DNA from: SPGG2 sp964194625 | GTDB lineage: Bacteria > Pseudomonadota > Gammaproteobacteria > Acidiferrobacterales > SPGG2 | Assembly: GCA_964194625.1 (NCBI GenBank) | Contig: CAXMNC010000237.1 | Location: 124,001 to 188,000 of the forward strand | Direction of reading: 5' to 3' | Length of the DNA: 64,000 nucleotides | Part shown: positions 54,815 to 62,841 of the stretch, piece by piece | Layout of the letters: each line of letters starts with the position of its first letter | Numbering within the stretch: the first letter of the stretch is position 1 | Translations under genes and position numbers: made by a program | The notes under the pieces: model-generated | The model's database searches: none | Told to the model about the DNA's origin: nothing | The model's input: the letters and a program-made list of their open reading frames with translations, nothing else

Positions 54815-55921
54815 CTAGGGAGGGGTAAAGCGAACACAATGAATGGGTGGCAAATGCGTTGAAACGTTGGTCCAGTGATCGCCGCCGTCTTCGCTTATCC
54901 ATAACGAGCCAGAGGTGGAGCCGAAAGCGAGGCTATCACCCGTTCCGTCGACATCGAACGCGTGACGATAGACGAGATCATAGGCATGTTTTTGTGGCAG
55001 GCCTTCTCGCAGTACATCAAAGCTCTTGCCGCCATCACGCGTACGGGTCACCACAACTTTGCCGTCTACCGGAAAGCGTTTCTCATCCTTAATCGCTGGC
55101 ACGAACCAAGCGGTGTCCGCATTACCCGGATGCACTACGACTGCGAAACCGAATCCAGACGGTGACACGTCGCTAATCGCTCGCCATGAGTGACAATTGT
55201 CGGTACTAAGATAAATGCCGCCATGGTGCTGACACCAAAAAATATCAGGCTTAGCAGGGCACTGGGCGATACGGTGGGTATCCTGAATGTTCGGATCGCC
55301 CGCGACATCGGCGGGCATGTAGGGTGCCTGCATACCTTGACCACCAAGCTCCCAGCTTTCACCGCCGTCTGTGGTCCGCCATACGCCGCCACACGAAATA
55401 CCAACAGTCACCGATTGCGCATCGCGTGGATCCACACAAATGGAGTGGATGCCTGGATAGTCTGCCCCGCCGCCAAACCACTGCTTACGCTCATCGCGAT
55501 TCCATAACGACTCGACAAACGTCCATGACGCACCACTGTCCTTGGAATAGAACAGGCCACCAGGAATGGTGCCACACCAGAGCACGCCAGCGTTACTTTG
55601 CTCCAAAGACCAGATACGCTGCAGATTCCACGGAATTGGTGTTTTGCGCATGGGATCCAGATCTTCGACGCCTTCGGGTTTAGGCGGATAGGTCGGTACT
55701 TCAGACTCTTCCCAGGTGGCACCACCATCGTGCGAACGATGGAGTTTCGCGCCAAAGTGTCCGTGCTCAAGCGCTGCGTAAAGGAACCCATCGTGCGCGC
55801 CAGGCAGCACCATTGAGATATTGTCCCCGAGAAACGCGGTTCGAGTGATTGACCATTCTGACCTTGCCCGTTCCACCGTGAACAGGCCTTTTCGTGTTGC
55901 AACAAGAACAACCCCGCTCAT
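54815..55921 (-). CDS. BNR/Asp-box repeat (sialidase-like fold) protein
   Basis: Cytosolic beta-propeller protein of 368 residues with several Asp-box repeats (SHDGGATWEE, SKDSGASWTF, TTDGGESWEL, TRDGGKSFDV, SEDGGDHWTN). No signal peptide is visible and the catalytic arginine triad of sialidases is not evident, so a glycosidase role is doubtful. The frame ends before an 18-nt gap to the ThiS-like gene upstream; the two have the spacing of an operon. I have the impression this pairing recurs in other genomes, but function is unknown. Confidence 0.82.
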   Translation of the reverse strand: MSGVVLVATRKGLFTVERARSEWSITRTAFLGDNISMVLPGAHDGFLYAALEHGHFGAKLHRSHDGGATWEESEVPTYPPKPEGVEDLDPMRKTPIPWNLQRIWSLEQSNAGVLWCGTIPGGLFYSKDSGASWTFVESLWNRDERKQWFGGGADYPGIHSICVDPRDAQSVTVGISCGGVWRTTDGGESWELGGQGMQAPYMPADVAGDPNIQDTHRIAQCPAKPDIFWCQHHGGIYLSTDNCHSWRAISDVSPSGFGFAVVVHPGNADTAWFVPAIKDEKRFPVDGKVVVTRTRDGGKSFDVLREGLPQKHAYDLVYRHAFDVDGTGDSLAFGSTSGSLWISEDGGDHWTNVSTHLPPIHCVRFTPP

Positions 55922-55939
55922 GTGTCACCTCTTCGAGGT

Positions 55940-56209
55940 CTAGCCACCCGATAACGCCTGCATGACATAGACCGTGCCGCTTGCCGACACACGATCGCTA
56001 AGACCCCTTGGATCGCGGATTTGCATATCATCGACAAAAATCACCATGTGTTTGCGAACCCCGCCTTGATCGTCGAGGATGTAGCTGCGCATAAGCGGTC
56101 GGTGAACAAACACTTGCTCCAAGATCTCACGTACGGTCTGCCCTGGTACTTCCATGGATGGACATGCGATGTGACGTTGGATGTTATCGGTGAAGGTCAC
56201 CCGCGCCAT
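55940..56209 (-). CDS. MoaD/ThiS-like sulfur-carrier protein
   Basis: Ubiquitin-fold protein of about 89 residues ending in the double glycine LSGG, the tail that is adenylated and thiocarboxylated in ThiS and MoaD. The frame begins at 56257, but ATG 56209 (MARVTFTDNIQRH) fits the fold and avoids overlap with glpK beyond its last bases. No thiazole or molybdopterin synthesis genes are near; the only close partner is the BNR-repeat protein. It may donate sulfur or act as a protein tag in an uncharacterised route. Confidence 0.8.
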   Translation of the reverse strand: MARVTFTDNIQRHIACPSMEVPGQTVREILEQVFVHRPLMRSYILDDQGGVRKHMVIFVDDMQIRDPRGLSDRVSASGTVYVMQALSGG

Positions 56210-56214
56210 GTCAA

Positions 56215-57711
56215 TCACTCCAGCCAATCGAAAGTTCGTGTTACTGCTTTGCGCCACTGACTATATAAGTGCTCGCGCTGATCCTTGGGCAAGACTGGTT
56301 GCCACACCTTGTCTTGATGCCAATGCTTACGTAAACCATCCTCGTCTTGCCAAAATCCGGCCGCCAAGCCTGCCGCATACGCTGCACCGAGTGACGTGGT
56401 TTCGGGCACACTCGGTCGAACCGTCGGAATTCCCAGGATGTCGGCTTGAAACTGCATCAATAGTTCGTTAGCAACCATACCGCCATCGACCTTGAGGATA
56501 GAAATTTGCGTATCCGTGTCCTTTTGCATCGCTTCCACAATCTCTCGGGTTTGATAGGCAGCGGCCTCCAGGGTGGCTCGGGCAATATGGCCTTTGTTGA
56601 TATAACGGGTCATGCCGACAATGACACCGCGCGCATCGTCTTTCCAATAGGGGGCGTACAGACCGGAGAAAGCCGGCACAAAATAAATCCCGCCATTGTC
56701 GTGCACCGAACGCGCCAAGCCTTCCACATCAGGAGCATGCTCGATAATCCCAAGGTTATCCCTTAGCCACTGCACCAAGGCACCGGCGATAGCGATTGAG
56801 CCTTCAAGCGCATAGACTGTTCGTTGCTCTCCGATCCGATACGCGACCGTCGTAATTAGACCATGCTTAGAGTGCACCACCGCCTTGCCAGTATTGACGA
56901 GCAAGAAACAACCCGTGCCATAGGTATTTTTAGCCTCACCCGACGAAAAGCAGGTTTGCCCAAAAAGCGCTGCCTGTTGATCGCCAAGATCACCGGCAAC
57001 CGCGACGCCGCTTAGCGCGTGCGTAGCCTGACCATATTCTTCGCTTGAGGATTTGATCTCCGGCAACATCTTCGGGGGCACATCCATGGCATCGAGCAAT
57101 TCGGCGTCCCACTGCAGTGTGCTCAGATTCATCAACATGGTACGACTGGCATTGGTGACATCGGTTACATGCACACCACCCGAAGGGCCGCCCGTCAAAT
57201 TCCAAATCAACCAGGTGTCCATATTGCCAAACAATAATTCGCCTGCCTCCGCCCGCGCCCGCGCACCGTCGACATTGTCGAGAATCCATTTGATCTTAGG
57301 CCCAGAAAAATAAGTCGCCAGGGGTAGACCGGTCTTTAGTCTAAATCGATCTTGGCCGCCTTGTTCGGCAAGCTCGCGGCAGATATCGCTGGTACGCGTA
57401 TCCTGCCAAACAAGTGCATTGCTAATCGGTTTGCCTGTTGCGCGCTCCCACACCACGGTGGTCTCGCGTTGATTAGTGATGCCGATTGCGGCTATTTCAT
57501 CGGATTTTATCGCCGCTTTCGCGAGTGTGGCATTGATTACCTCTTGCGTTCGCACCCAGATTTCAGTGGCATCGTGTTCCACCCAACCAGGTTGCGGAAA
57601 GATCTGCTCATGCTCCTTCTGGGAGGAAGCGACAGGATTACTGGCATGATCAAAGATGATGAAACGAGTACTGGTCGTTCCCTGATCAATTGCGCCTACA
57701 TACTTCGACAT
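56215..57711 (-). CDS. glpK: Glycerol kinase
   Basis: Phosphorylates glycerol to glycerol 3-phosphate. The 498-residue FGGY-family protein shows the N-terminal phosphate loop AIDQGTTSTRFIIFD, the glycerol-binding WQDTRTSDICREL region, GDLGDQQAALFGQ and the late GLAAGFWQDEDGLRKHW segment. The stop lies 5 nt before the ThiS-like gene's ATG. No glpF or glpD is adjacent. Confidence 0.96.
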   Translation of the reverse strand: MSKYVGAIDQGTTSTRFIIFDHASNPVASSQKEHEQIFPQPGWVEHDATEIWVRTQEVINATLAKAAIKSDEIAAIGITNQRETTVVWERATGKPISNALVWQDTRTSDICRELAEQGGQDRFRLKTGLPLATYFSGPKIKWILDNVDGARARAEAGELLFGNMDTWLIWNLTGGPSGGVHVTDVTNASRTMLMNLSTLQWDAELLDAMDVPPKMLPEIKSSSEEYGQATHALSGVAVAGDLGDQQAALFGQTCFSSGEAKNTYGTGCFLLVNTGKAVVHSKHGLITTVAYRIGEQRTVYALEGSIAIAGALVQWLRDNLGIIEHAPDVEGLARSVHDNGGIYFVPAFSGLYAPYWKDDARGVIVGMTRYINKGHIARATLEAAAYQTREIVEAMQKDTDTQISILKVDGGMVANELLMQFQADILGIPTVRPSVPETTSLGAAYAAGLAAGFWQDEDGLRKHWHQDKVWQPVLPKDQREHLYSQWRKAVTRTFDWLE

Positions 57712-57739
57712 GCTGTGTCCCTACGAGTGACTCGCACAA

Positions 57740-58810
57740 TCATGTCAGTGGCATAACACCCAGTCCGGGCGCATTTGAGGTCGAGAGATATCCGTCCCGC
57801 AAGACGAAACCCCCTTTGACCACATCGCGCGCCAGATCGAGGCTGCCGTCGAGATCCAGATAGCGTGTAGCCGGCGACGCCAGCGCCGCATGCAGGGCTG
57901 CCGTGATGCTGATGATACTCTCATCCATACAGCCCCACATAAGTTCTATGCCAGCCGTCTGTGCGATCGCCGCTATCCGTAGCGCCGGAAACACACCGCC
58001 GGATTTCATAAGTTTAATATTAAAGATGCCACAGGCGCGTGGTGGTGTGATCAGATCAAGCGCGTCTTCTTCACTGAGCAAACTCTCATCGGCGACCACC
58101 CGTTGCCGAACTTCCACTGGCAGTGCGCGCAGCTCATCGAGTTTGGCGACGTCCATCGGTTGCTCCAAAAACTCGACGTCTAACTCGCGAGTGTGCTCAA
58201 CAAACTGTACGACCTCCGCCGGACTGTAACCCTGGTTGGGATCGACTCGAATCTTTACATGCGAGCCGATCTTGCCCCTAAGGGCACGCAGGCGATCGAG
58301 ATCCTCCTCAAGCGAGTGACCAAGCTTCACCTTCAATACATGGAATCCACGTTCGAGATATTCCTCGGCTTCGGTTAGTGTCGCTTCGACCGGTTTGATG
58401 CCAATGGTGATAGAGGTAGGTAGTTTTTCGTGGGCACGACCAAGTATGTCTACGAGTGGCAACCCCAAGAGCTGGGCGAACAGATCGTGCAATGCGATAT
58501 CCACGGCCGCACGCGCGGCCGGGGCTTGGGGCATTCGTTTGCCCAATTCACGGCATAGTGCCGGTAGTTCACGTACATCGCATCCAATTAACCAAGTAAG
58601 TGCCTCCTCGGCCAATGCTGCCTGGCACGCCTCGACGGTCTCGCCGGTGACATGGGGCTCGGGTGACGCAGCGCCAAGGCCAGTGTAACCACCATTCGTA
58701 CGCAGTTCGACGATACTGTTCTCGGCTGCGTCGACTGAACGAAAAGCTATCGTATAAGGCCGAACCAGTTCGAAGTGCTCGACCCAGGTTCTAACTGCGG
58801 TGATTTTCAC
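57740..58810 (-). CDS. dgcA: Dipeptide-epimerase family enzyme (DgcA-like)
   Basis: Enolase-superfamily racemase/epimerase. The catalytic KxK is in HVLKVKLG; metal ligands are in RVDPNQGY, EFLEQP and VADESL; the second lysine is in NIKLMKSGG, and CMDES closes the barrel. Paired with a DUF1611 protein, it matches the DgcN-DgcA pair described for D-glutamate catabolism, where DgcN acetylates D-glutamate and DgcA racemises the product. I select GTG 58810, whose overlap of 4 nt with the upstream stop signals coupling; an ATG-like start at 58837 is also possible. A true dipeptide epimerase role remains an alternative. Confidence 0.85.
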   Translation of the reverse strand: MKITAVRTWVEHFELVRPYTIAFRSVDAAENSIVELRTNGGYTGLGAASPEPHVTGETVEACQAALAEEALTWLIGCDVRELPALCRELGKRMPQAPAARAAVDIALHDLFAQLLGLPLVDILGRAHEKLPTSITIGIKPVEATLTEAEEYLERGFHVLKVKLGHSLEEDLDRLRALRGKIGSHVKIRVDPNQGYSPAEVVQFVEHTRELDVEFLEQPMDVAKLDELRALPVEVRQRVVADESLLSEEDALDLITPPRACGIFNIKLMKSGGVFPALRIAAIAQTAGIELMWGCMDESIISITAALHAALASPATRYLDLDGSLDLARDVVKGGFVLRDGYLSTSNAPGLGVMPLT

Positions 58811-59874
58811 TGACGCTCCTTGTCGATGAACTGGCACACCACCGTAACCAACTCCGCTACACCGCCCTCAAGTGGCATAACGATAGGAATACCGAGCTCC
58901 GTCCGTAACGTGGCTTGCTGCGTTCGTAGCGCCTCGGTATCTAGCCCTTCTCCGTGCAACGCAACCGCTAACGTGCGCGCACCGTAGAATTCGATCAACG
59001 CTATTTCGTCCTTTACCGGCGGCAGCCGCAGGCCCTGTTCTTCGTAACCCTCGAAGAACTCACGGCCAGGTGCGTGCTGCAGAATCACACCGCGCGCAGC
59101 ACCCGACAATAAGAACTCTGCACCACAGGGTCCGCTCGGGTTCCGCAGCGAAGACTGTCCTTCCAATATCATGACATCCGGTCGGACCTCGCGATCACAA
59201 GATACAATCGCGTGCTCCAGCTCGCCGCTGACATAGTCGTTTACGATGGAATCAAGCACAAACCCGTAGCGTGCGCCTTGCATCCAACCGGTTTGGCCCG
59301 TGTAGATCATTTCGGCTTTGATATCGGCGGCGTTTAGGGCATCGACGAGTAATCGCGTTGTCGTACGCTTGCCGATGGCACAGTCCACGCCTAAGACTGC
59401 GATCCTTGGTGCCCGCACATTAAAAATTTCGCCGGTCCAGAAATGCAACTCGTCCTTAGGTGGTGGCTTTCGCAAATCAATAATTGTCGTACCGTGTTCG
59501 CGAACCGTTGCTACGATCTCTGGGATGTTGCACACATAATCGTGCAGACCGTTGACGATAAACATCCGCGCGCGCGCCGCCTGCAGCAACAAATCACGTA
59601 TCTCATCGTCGAACCGGCCACCAGCGGTCGCCATACCGACGACACAATGCGTTGGTCGTTCAGGACTGCACGCAAGCGCATCATCCAACGAACCGACGAT
59701 AGGGATATCACGATGTACGCCGTCCAAGACTTCACCGGCATCCTGGCCGGCGCACTCCGGATCAACCACCGCTACGATTTGAAACCGCGACGACGACCGT
59801 ACCAATCCATGCGCGGTCTTTGCGTTTGGCGTTCGATAACGACCATTTGCTAACACCACTGCAGTATCTTTCAT
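58807..59874 (-). CDS. dgcN: DUF1611 protein (DgcN-like N-acetyltransferase)
   Basis: 355-residue protein with an N-terminal Rossmann-like domain and a C-terminal P-loop domain (GVDCAIGKRTTT, then GQTGWMQGARYG and ILEGQSSLRNPSG). These are the signatures of DUF1611, for which a D-glutamate N-acetyltransferase activity has been reported in a marine gammaproteobacterium. It is translationally coupled to the DgcA-like gene. A hairpin (59891-59914) lies in its leader. Assignment as DgcN is by family and neighbour. Confidence 0.82.
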   Translation of the reverse strand: MKDTAVVLANGRYRTPNAKTAHGLVRSSSRFQIVAVVDPECAGQDAGEVLDGVHRDIPIVGSLDDALACSPERPTHCVVGMATAGGRFDDEIRDLLLQAARARMFIVNGLHDYVCNIPEIVATVREHGTTIIDLRKPPPKDELHFWTGEIFNVRAPRIAVLGVDCAIGKRTTTRLLVDALNAADIKAEMIYTGQTGWMQGARYGFVLDSIVNDYVSGELEHAIVSCDREVRPDVMILEGQSSLRNPSGPCGAEFLLSGAARGVILQHAPGREFFEGYEEQGLRLPPVKDEIALIEFYGARTLAVALHGEGLDTEALRTQQATLRTELGIPIVMPLEGGVAELVTVVCQFIDKERQ

Positions 59875-59890
59875 AGCGCCCTTGTCCGGG

Positions 59891-59914
59891 GCCCGGCGTG
59901 TGAGAATGCCGGGC
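59891..59914. promoter_or_regulatory. GC-rich hairpin upstream of dgcN
   Basis: GCCCGGC (59891-59897) and GCCGGGC (59908-59914) around a 10-nt loop, 17 nt before the dgcN start. On the plus strand GTTTGTTG follows. It could be a leader structure or a weak terminator. Confidence 0.4.
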
Positions 59915-60044
59915 GTTTGTTGTCAGTCTGCGCACACTGGCTGGTCCTAAACGCACACCGAGGTATGGTGGCAGCGTTATACGTTTAGAATTGATTTAGC
60001 TTAACAAAAATTCCGTACCACAACCCTATGCTTGCCACCCTGTC

Positions 60045-60457
60045 ATGAACTTTCTACCAATATTTCTACGTGTACGAGCGCGGCCATGTCTGATGGTGGG
60101 GGGGCGAGGTGGCCGCCCGCAAGGTTTCGCTGCTTCGACGAGCCGGTGCAAATGTGAGCGTGGTGTCGCCGACGTTATGTAAGTCACTTGCAAGCGAGGC
60201 GGCGAATTCAGCCCCGACGATCTAACGGACGCGGTGCTAGTCATCGCCGCCACCGATGAAAACATGGAATGTCTTCTGATACGCCGGCAGCACTTATAGA
60301 ACAGGGTACTACACTGCGCCAGCAGGTTTTTGTTGGCACCCTAGAAATGCTACCGAAAACGATAAGCGCTGCCGATATGCGTGCACCGACGTTAGTAACC
60401 GTTGGTGATGTTGTTCGCTTACAACAAAAACTCGCTTGGTTTCGGCCCGGGCAATAA
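60045..60457 (+). pseudogene. cysG: Collapsed siroheme synthase gene
   Basis: Remnant of the trifunctional siroheme synthase. The start ATG 60045 reads MNFLPIFLRV and then the NAD-binding loop, where a run of seven G shifts the frame (the next residues EVAARKVSLLRRAGANV are in another frame). A further gap is followed by FSPDDLTDAVLVIAATDEN. After that the sequence jumps straight to the last 55 residues of the methyltransferase domain (AALIEQGTT to LAWFRPGQ). Most of a gene of about 460 codons has been deleted, with several frameshifts. Siroheme synthesis must rely on another locus, if it exists. It lies upstream of, and convergent with, tusE. Confidence 0.88.
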
Positions 60458-60466
60458 GCAGCAAAA

Positions 60467-60796
60467 CTAAACGCACGTCGATGGTTTTGGCAGGCCCGCG
60501 TATTTACCAGCCTGTTTAATCGGCCCATAGGGAAATAATGCGTACAGGTATCTGCTGTTGCCCTTATCAGCGCCGAGCGTTTTACGAATCTCTCGCGTTA
60601 GAACACGCACAGTCGGAGAAATCTTGTACTCCTCATAATAGCTGCGCATAAGCTTGATCACTTCCCAGTGATTATCGGTGAGTTCACAGTCGTCATTGGC
60701 GGCCATCCTCTCGGCAATCTCGGGGCTCCAATCGTCCATATTCTTGATATATCCTTCGTCATCGGTCTCAAGAATCTTTCCGTTAACTTCAAGCAT
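60467..60796 (-). CDS. tusE: Sulfur relay protein TusE (DsrC family)
   Basis: DsrC-family sulfur carrier of 109 residues. The conserved swinging C-terminal arm is present with the penultimate cysteine (Cys108), but the second cysteine of true DsrC, eleven residues earlier, is Gly97. That loss suggests a TusE-like role in tRNA 2-thiouridine synthesis, or regulation, and not a DsrAB trisulfide carrier. It is the last gene of the minus-strand tusD-C-B-E run. No dsrAB lies in the window. Confidence 0.9.
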   Translation of the reverse strand: MLEVNGKILETDDEGYIKNMDDWSPEIAERMAANDDCELTDNHWEVIKLMRSYYEEYKISPTVRVLTREIRKTLGADKGNSRYLYALFPYGPIKQAGKYAGLPKPSTCV

Positions 60797-60838
60797 GATG
60801 CTGTCATCCTCACCAACTTACTGCTACTTGCCCAGCCG

Positions 60839-61141
60839 TCAAAGCCAAGACTGAACCTTGTCATGGCTAACGGCGAGATCAACGAATCCACCGTAATCCA
60901 CTACTCGGATGCCATCGATGAGTTTCGCCTCATCGAGCCCGCGAGCCTTCAGATCCGGTCCCAGCACGCAAAATTCGTATTGCTTGCTTGCCTGCCTTAT
61001 TTTTGACTCCAGCGAGCTGCCGGTGATTGCTGCGTAAACCGCATCTTCGATAAGCAGAATCGTGCTGCCCTGTTTCGCGAGACGCAGACAAGTATCAAGA
61101 CTGCTTTTCTCGTAGGGCGATTTGTTGACGGTATGCAGCAC
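60839..61141 (-). CDS. tusB: Sulfur relay protein TusB/DsrH
   Basis: DsrH/TusB subunit of the hexameric sulfurtransferase complex TusBCD/DsrEFH, 100 residues, with the family pattern MLHTVNKSP and ILLIEDAVYAA. The cysteine usual at the end of the latter motif is absent in TusB too, so the protein is likely structural. A GTG start lies at 61141, 10 nt after the tusC stop. Confidence 0.87.
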   Translation of the reverse strand: MLHTVNKSPYEKSSLDTCLRLAKQGSTILLIEDAVYAAITGSSLESKIRQASKQYEFCVLGPDLKARGLDEAKLIDGIRVVDYGGFVDLAVSHDKVQSWL

Positions 61142-61151
61142 TTGTGCTTAC

Positions 61152-61541
61152 TCAGTAGTTTAGTATGACGTCTTGCTGTTCCATCAGTTCCGTTAGCTCA
61201 GCGCCATTAATCATCTTGACCGGCACAATCAGATCATGCTCGCTCAATCCACGCTCTTCCATAGACTCGGTTTCGACGTAGAGTTTTTCTACGCCGTATG
61301 AAGCCAGCGCGCGGTAGGTCGGGGAAAAGTTCTTAATACTCGAATCAGTGGTATCTTGGCCTTTCTTAAGTTGATAAACGCCATCATCAAGGTACACAAC
61401 ACTGAGGTCTTGTTCAAAGGCGGCACCAATAAGGACTACGTCTAGGCCTTCAAGCGCGTAGATCGTGCCATAGGGCGCCCTACGATTTATGCACATAAAC
61501 CGTTTCGTTACTCTGCTTGAACTTCCATCACCCATGGCCAT
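61152..61541 (-). CDS. tusC: Sulfur relay protein TusC/DsrF
   Basis: DsrF/TusC subunit, recognised from the family-specific INRRAPYGTIYALEGLDVVLIGAAF and SVVYLDDGVYQL stretches. The frame opens with TTG at 61556 inside tusD; ATG 61541 or 61535 is a better start and gives about 129 residues with a short extra N-terminal tail. It overlaps or abuts tusD, so translation is coupled. Confidence 0.87.
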   Translation of the reverse strand: MAMGDGSSSRVTKRFMCINRRAPYGTIYALEGLDVVLIGAAFEQDLSVVYLDDGVYQLKKGQDTTDSSIKNFSPTYRALASYGVEKLYVETESMEERGLSEHDLIVPVKMINGAELTELMEQQDVILNY

Positions 61542-61545
61542 TTCT

Positions 61546-61938
61546 TTAATCGCCAAAAGTAATCACACGGTCCGCCTGAATGCCAACCTCGATTAGTTGC
61601 CCCAAACCAGAGATACGGAAGCCAGGCGCAATGTTATTCGCGTCTTTCCCGTGACGCTTGGCCTCACCAACATCAACAATCCCACGACGCTGCGCCGCAG
61701 CCACACACACCACTAAATCGAGTTCGTGTTTCGCTGCTAGCTCGCTCCAACGATTGGTTATACGCCGATCGTCTTGCGGCGGCGTCGTTAGCCTGGTGCC
61801 ATTGTTCACACCATCGTGGTAGAAGAAAATGCGCACGATCTCGTGGCCTCTTTCCAACGCTGCCTTAGAAAACTGGTATGCAGTATCTGACGCCTGATGG
61901 GTGTAGGGACCAGCGCTCACTATGATTCCGAATTTCAT
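61546..61938 (-). CDS. tusD: Sulfur relay protein TusD/DsrE
   Basis: DsrE/TusD subunit that receives the persulfide from TusA. The conserved sulfur-binding cysteine is in DLVVCVAAAQRRG (about residue 78), and the N-terminal FGIIVSAGPYTHQ and RIFFYHDGV blocks are typical. GGGAG lies upstream of the ATG at 61938. First gene of the tusDCBE operon. Confidence 0.9.
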   Translation of the reverse strand: MKFGIIVSAGPYTHQASDTAYQFSKAALERGHEIVRIFFYHDGVNNGTRLTTPPQDDRRITNRWSELAAKHELDLVVCVAAAQRRGIVDVGEAKRHGKDANNIAPGFRISGLGQLIEVGIQADRVITFGD

Positions 61939-62030
61939 CAAGTACTCCCACGAGCCTAAAATTGCCCCGCCGTATCCTTGAGTCGATTGTTTTGGTTTCG
62001 CGAGAACTGGAGGCCTGCCAGCGCCAGCCT

Positions 62031-62336
62031 TTAATTCGGCGGATAGAAGATGTCGGGGTCTGTCTGGTCCTTGGCCTGTTGTTGGGCAAGCCTGGCTTGA
62101 TCCAATGCCTCCTTCACCAACTCCATGGCCAGCGTTTTTTTACCTGCCTCGTGGGCAAGCTTGCTTTGTCTTAAGAACGCTTGCGTATCGCGCCAGAGAA
62201 AACCCATTTGCTTGGCAAGTTTGATTTCATTCGCGGCTTGGGCGTACAAATTGTCGAACGTGCTCGATCTCTTCCCCGCCGAACCGCACCCAGCTATCAC
62301 GAGTGTCAGTATCACCATAAATGACAGTCTTTTCAT
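62031..62336 (-). CDS. Small lipoprotein, SoxK-like (tentative)
   Basis: Predicted lipoprotein of 101 residues (lipobox VIAGC near residue 17) whose mature part is one long helical region with EIKLAKQMGFLWRDTQAFL and LAMELVKEALDQARLAQQQ. The layout resembles SoxXA-binding proteins (SoxK), which would suit its place between tusA and tusD, but no soxXA is seen and I hold this name loosely. Otherwise a helical lipoprotein of unknown role. Confidence 0.55.
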   Translation of the reverse strand: MKRLSFMVILTLVIAGCGSAGKRSSTFDNLYAQAANEIKLAKQMGFLWRDTQAFLRQSKLAHEAGKKTLAMELVKEALDQARLAQQQAKDQTDPDIFYPPN

Positions 62337-62363
62337 GTTCTATGTTCTTCCGCTCGGCATCAC

Positions 62364-62588
62364 TTAAGCCTTCTTTACCAGAAACAAGAACTCCCCATCA
62401 ACCTCATTGGATTCGATCAGCGCATTGCCGGTCTGCCGCGCAAACGCCTCAAAATCTTTGATCGAGCCAGGATCCGTAGCCACCACGTGTAGTATCTGCC
62501 CGCTACTCATACTGTTTAGTGCCTTCTTGGCGCGCAGGATCGGGAGTGGGCAGTTTAATCCACGTGCGTCGAGTTCTAGATCTGCCAT
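62364..62588 (-). CDS. tusA: Sulfur carrier protein TusA
   Basis: Small sulfurtransferase of 74 residues with the conserved active cysteine in GLNCPLPILRAKKAL and the expected beta-alpha-beta fold. It passes persulfide sulfur to TusBCD. GGAGGTTAA immediately precedes the ATG as a strong ribosome site. The lipoprotein gene follows after 27 nt and tusDCBE thereafter, so all six genes may form one unit. Confidence 0.94.
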   Translation of the reverse strand: MADLELDARGLNCPLPILRAKKALNSMSSGQILHVVATDPGSIKDFEAFARQTGNALIESNEVDGEFLFLVKKA

Positions 62589-62687
62589 TTAACCTCCAAT
62601 CTTACAAGCGACATTCCGCGAGCCTATTGCCTTGATTCCTAGACCCACAAATCAGTTGCAACAGACCCCTGCATCAAGTCTTGAGAA

Positions 62688-62702
62688 TTAGTATATTACT
62701 AA
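62688..62702. promoter_or_regulatory. Operator-like palindrome between tusA and the protease gene
   Basis: TTAGTA, three bases, TACTAA (62688-62702), embedded in an AT-rich stretch 100 nt upstream of tusA and 140 nt upstream of the divergent protease gene. TTGAGA at 62681 could be a -35 for the rightward gene. No known factor is assigned. Confidence 0.35.
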
Positions 62703-62841
62703 ATTCAGATGTTGCGAATGGGGGCGATAACCGTATATTTGGGCCTAATGACTCACCGTTGCTAAGCCCCAGGCATCCGGAACTTTACCACATGTGATGC
62801 GATCGAAGTTTTCTATGACGCGGCCTACAATAGCAGGCACC

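Noticed and set aside
54815..55921. Active sialidase
   Set aside because: Asp-boxes are present, but no signal peptide or clear arginine triad is visible.
60467..60796. True DsrC with two redox cysteines
   Set aside because: The second cysteine position is glycine and no dsrAB is near, so TusE is the better name.
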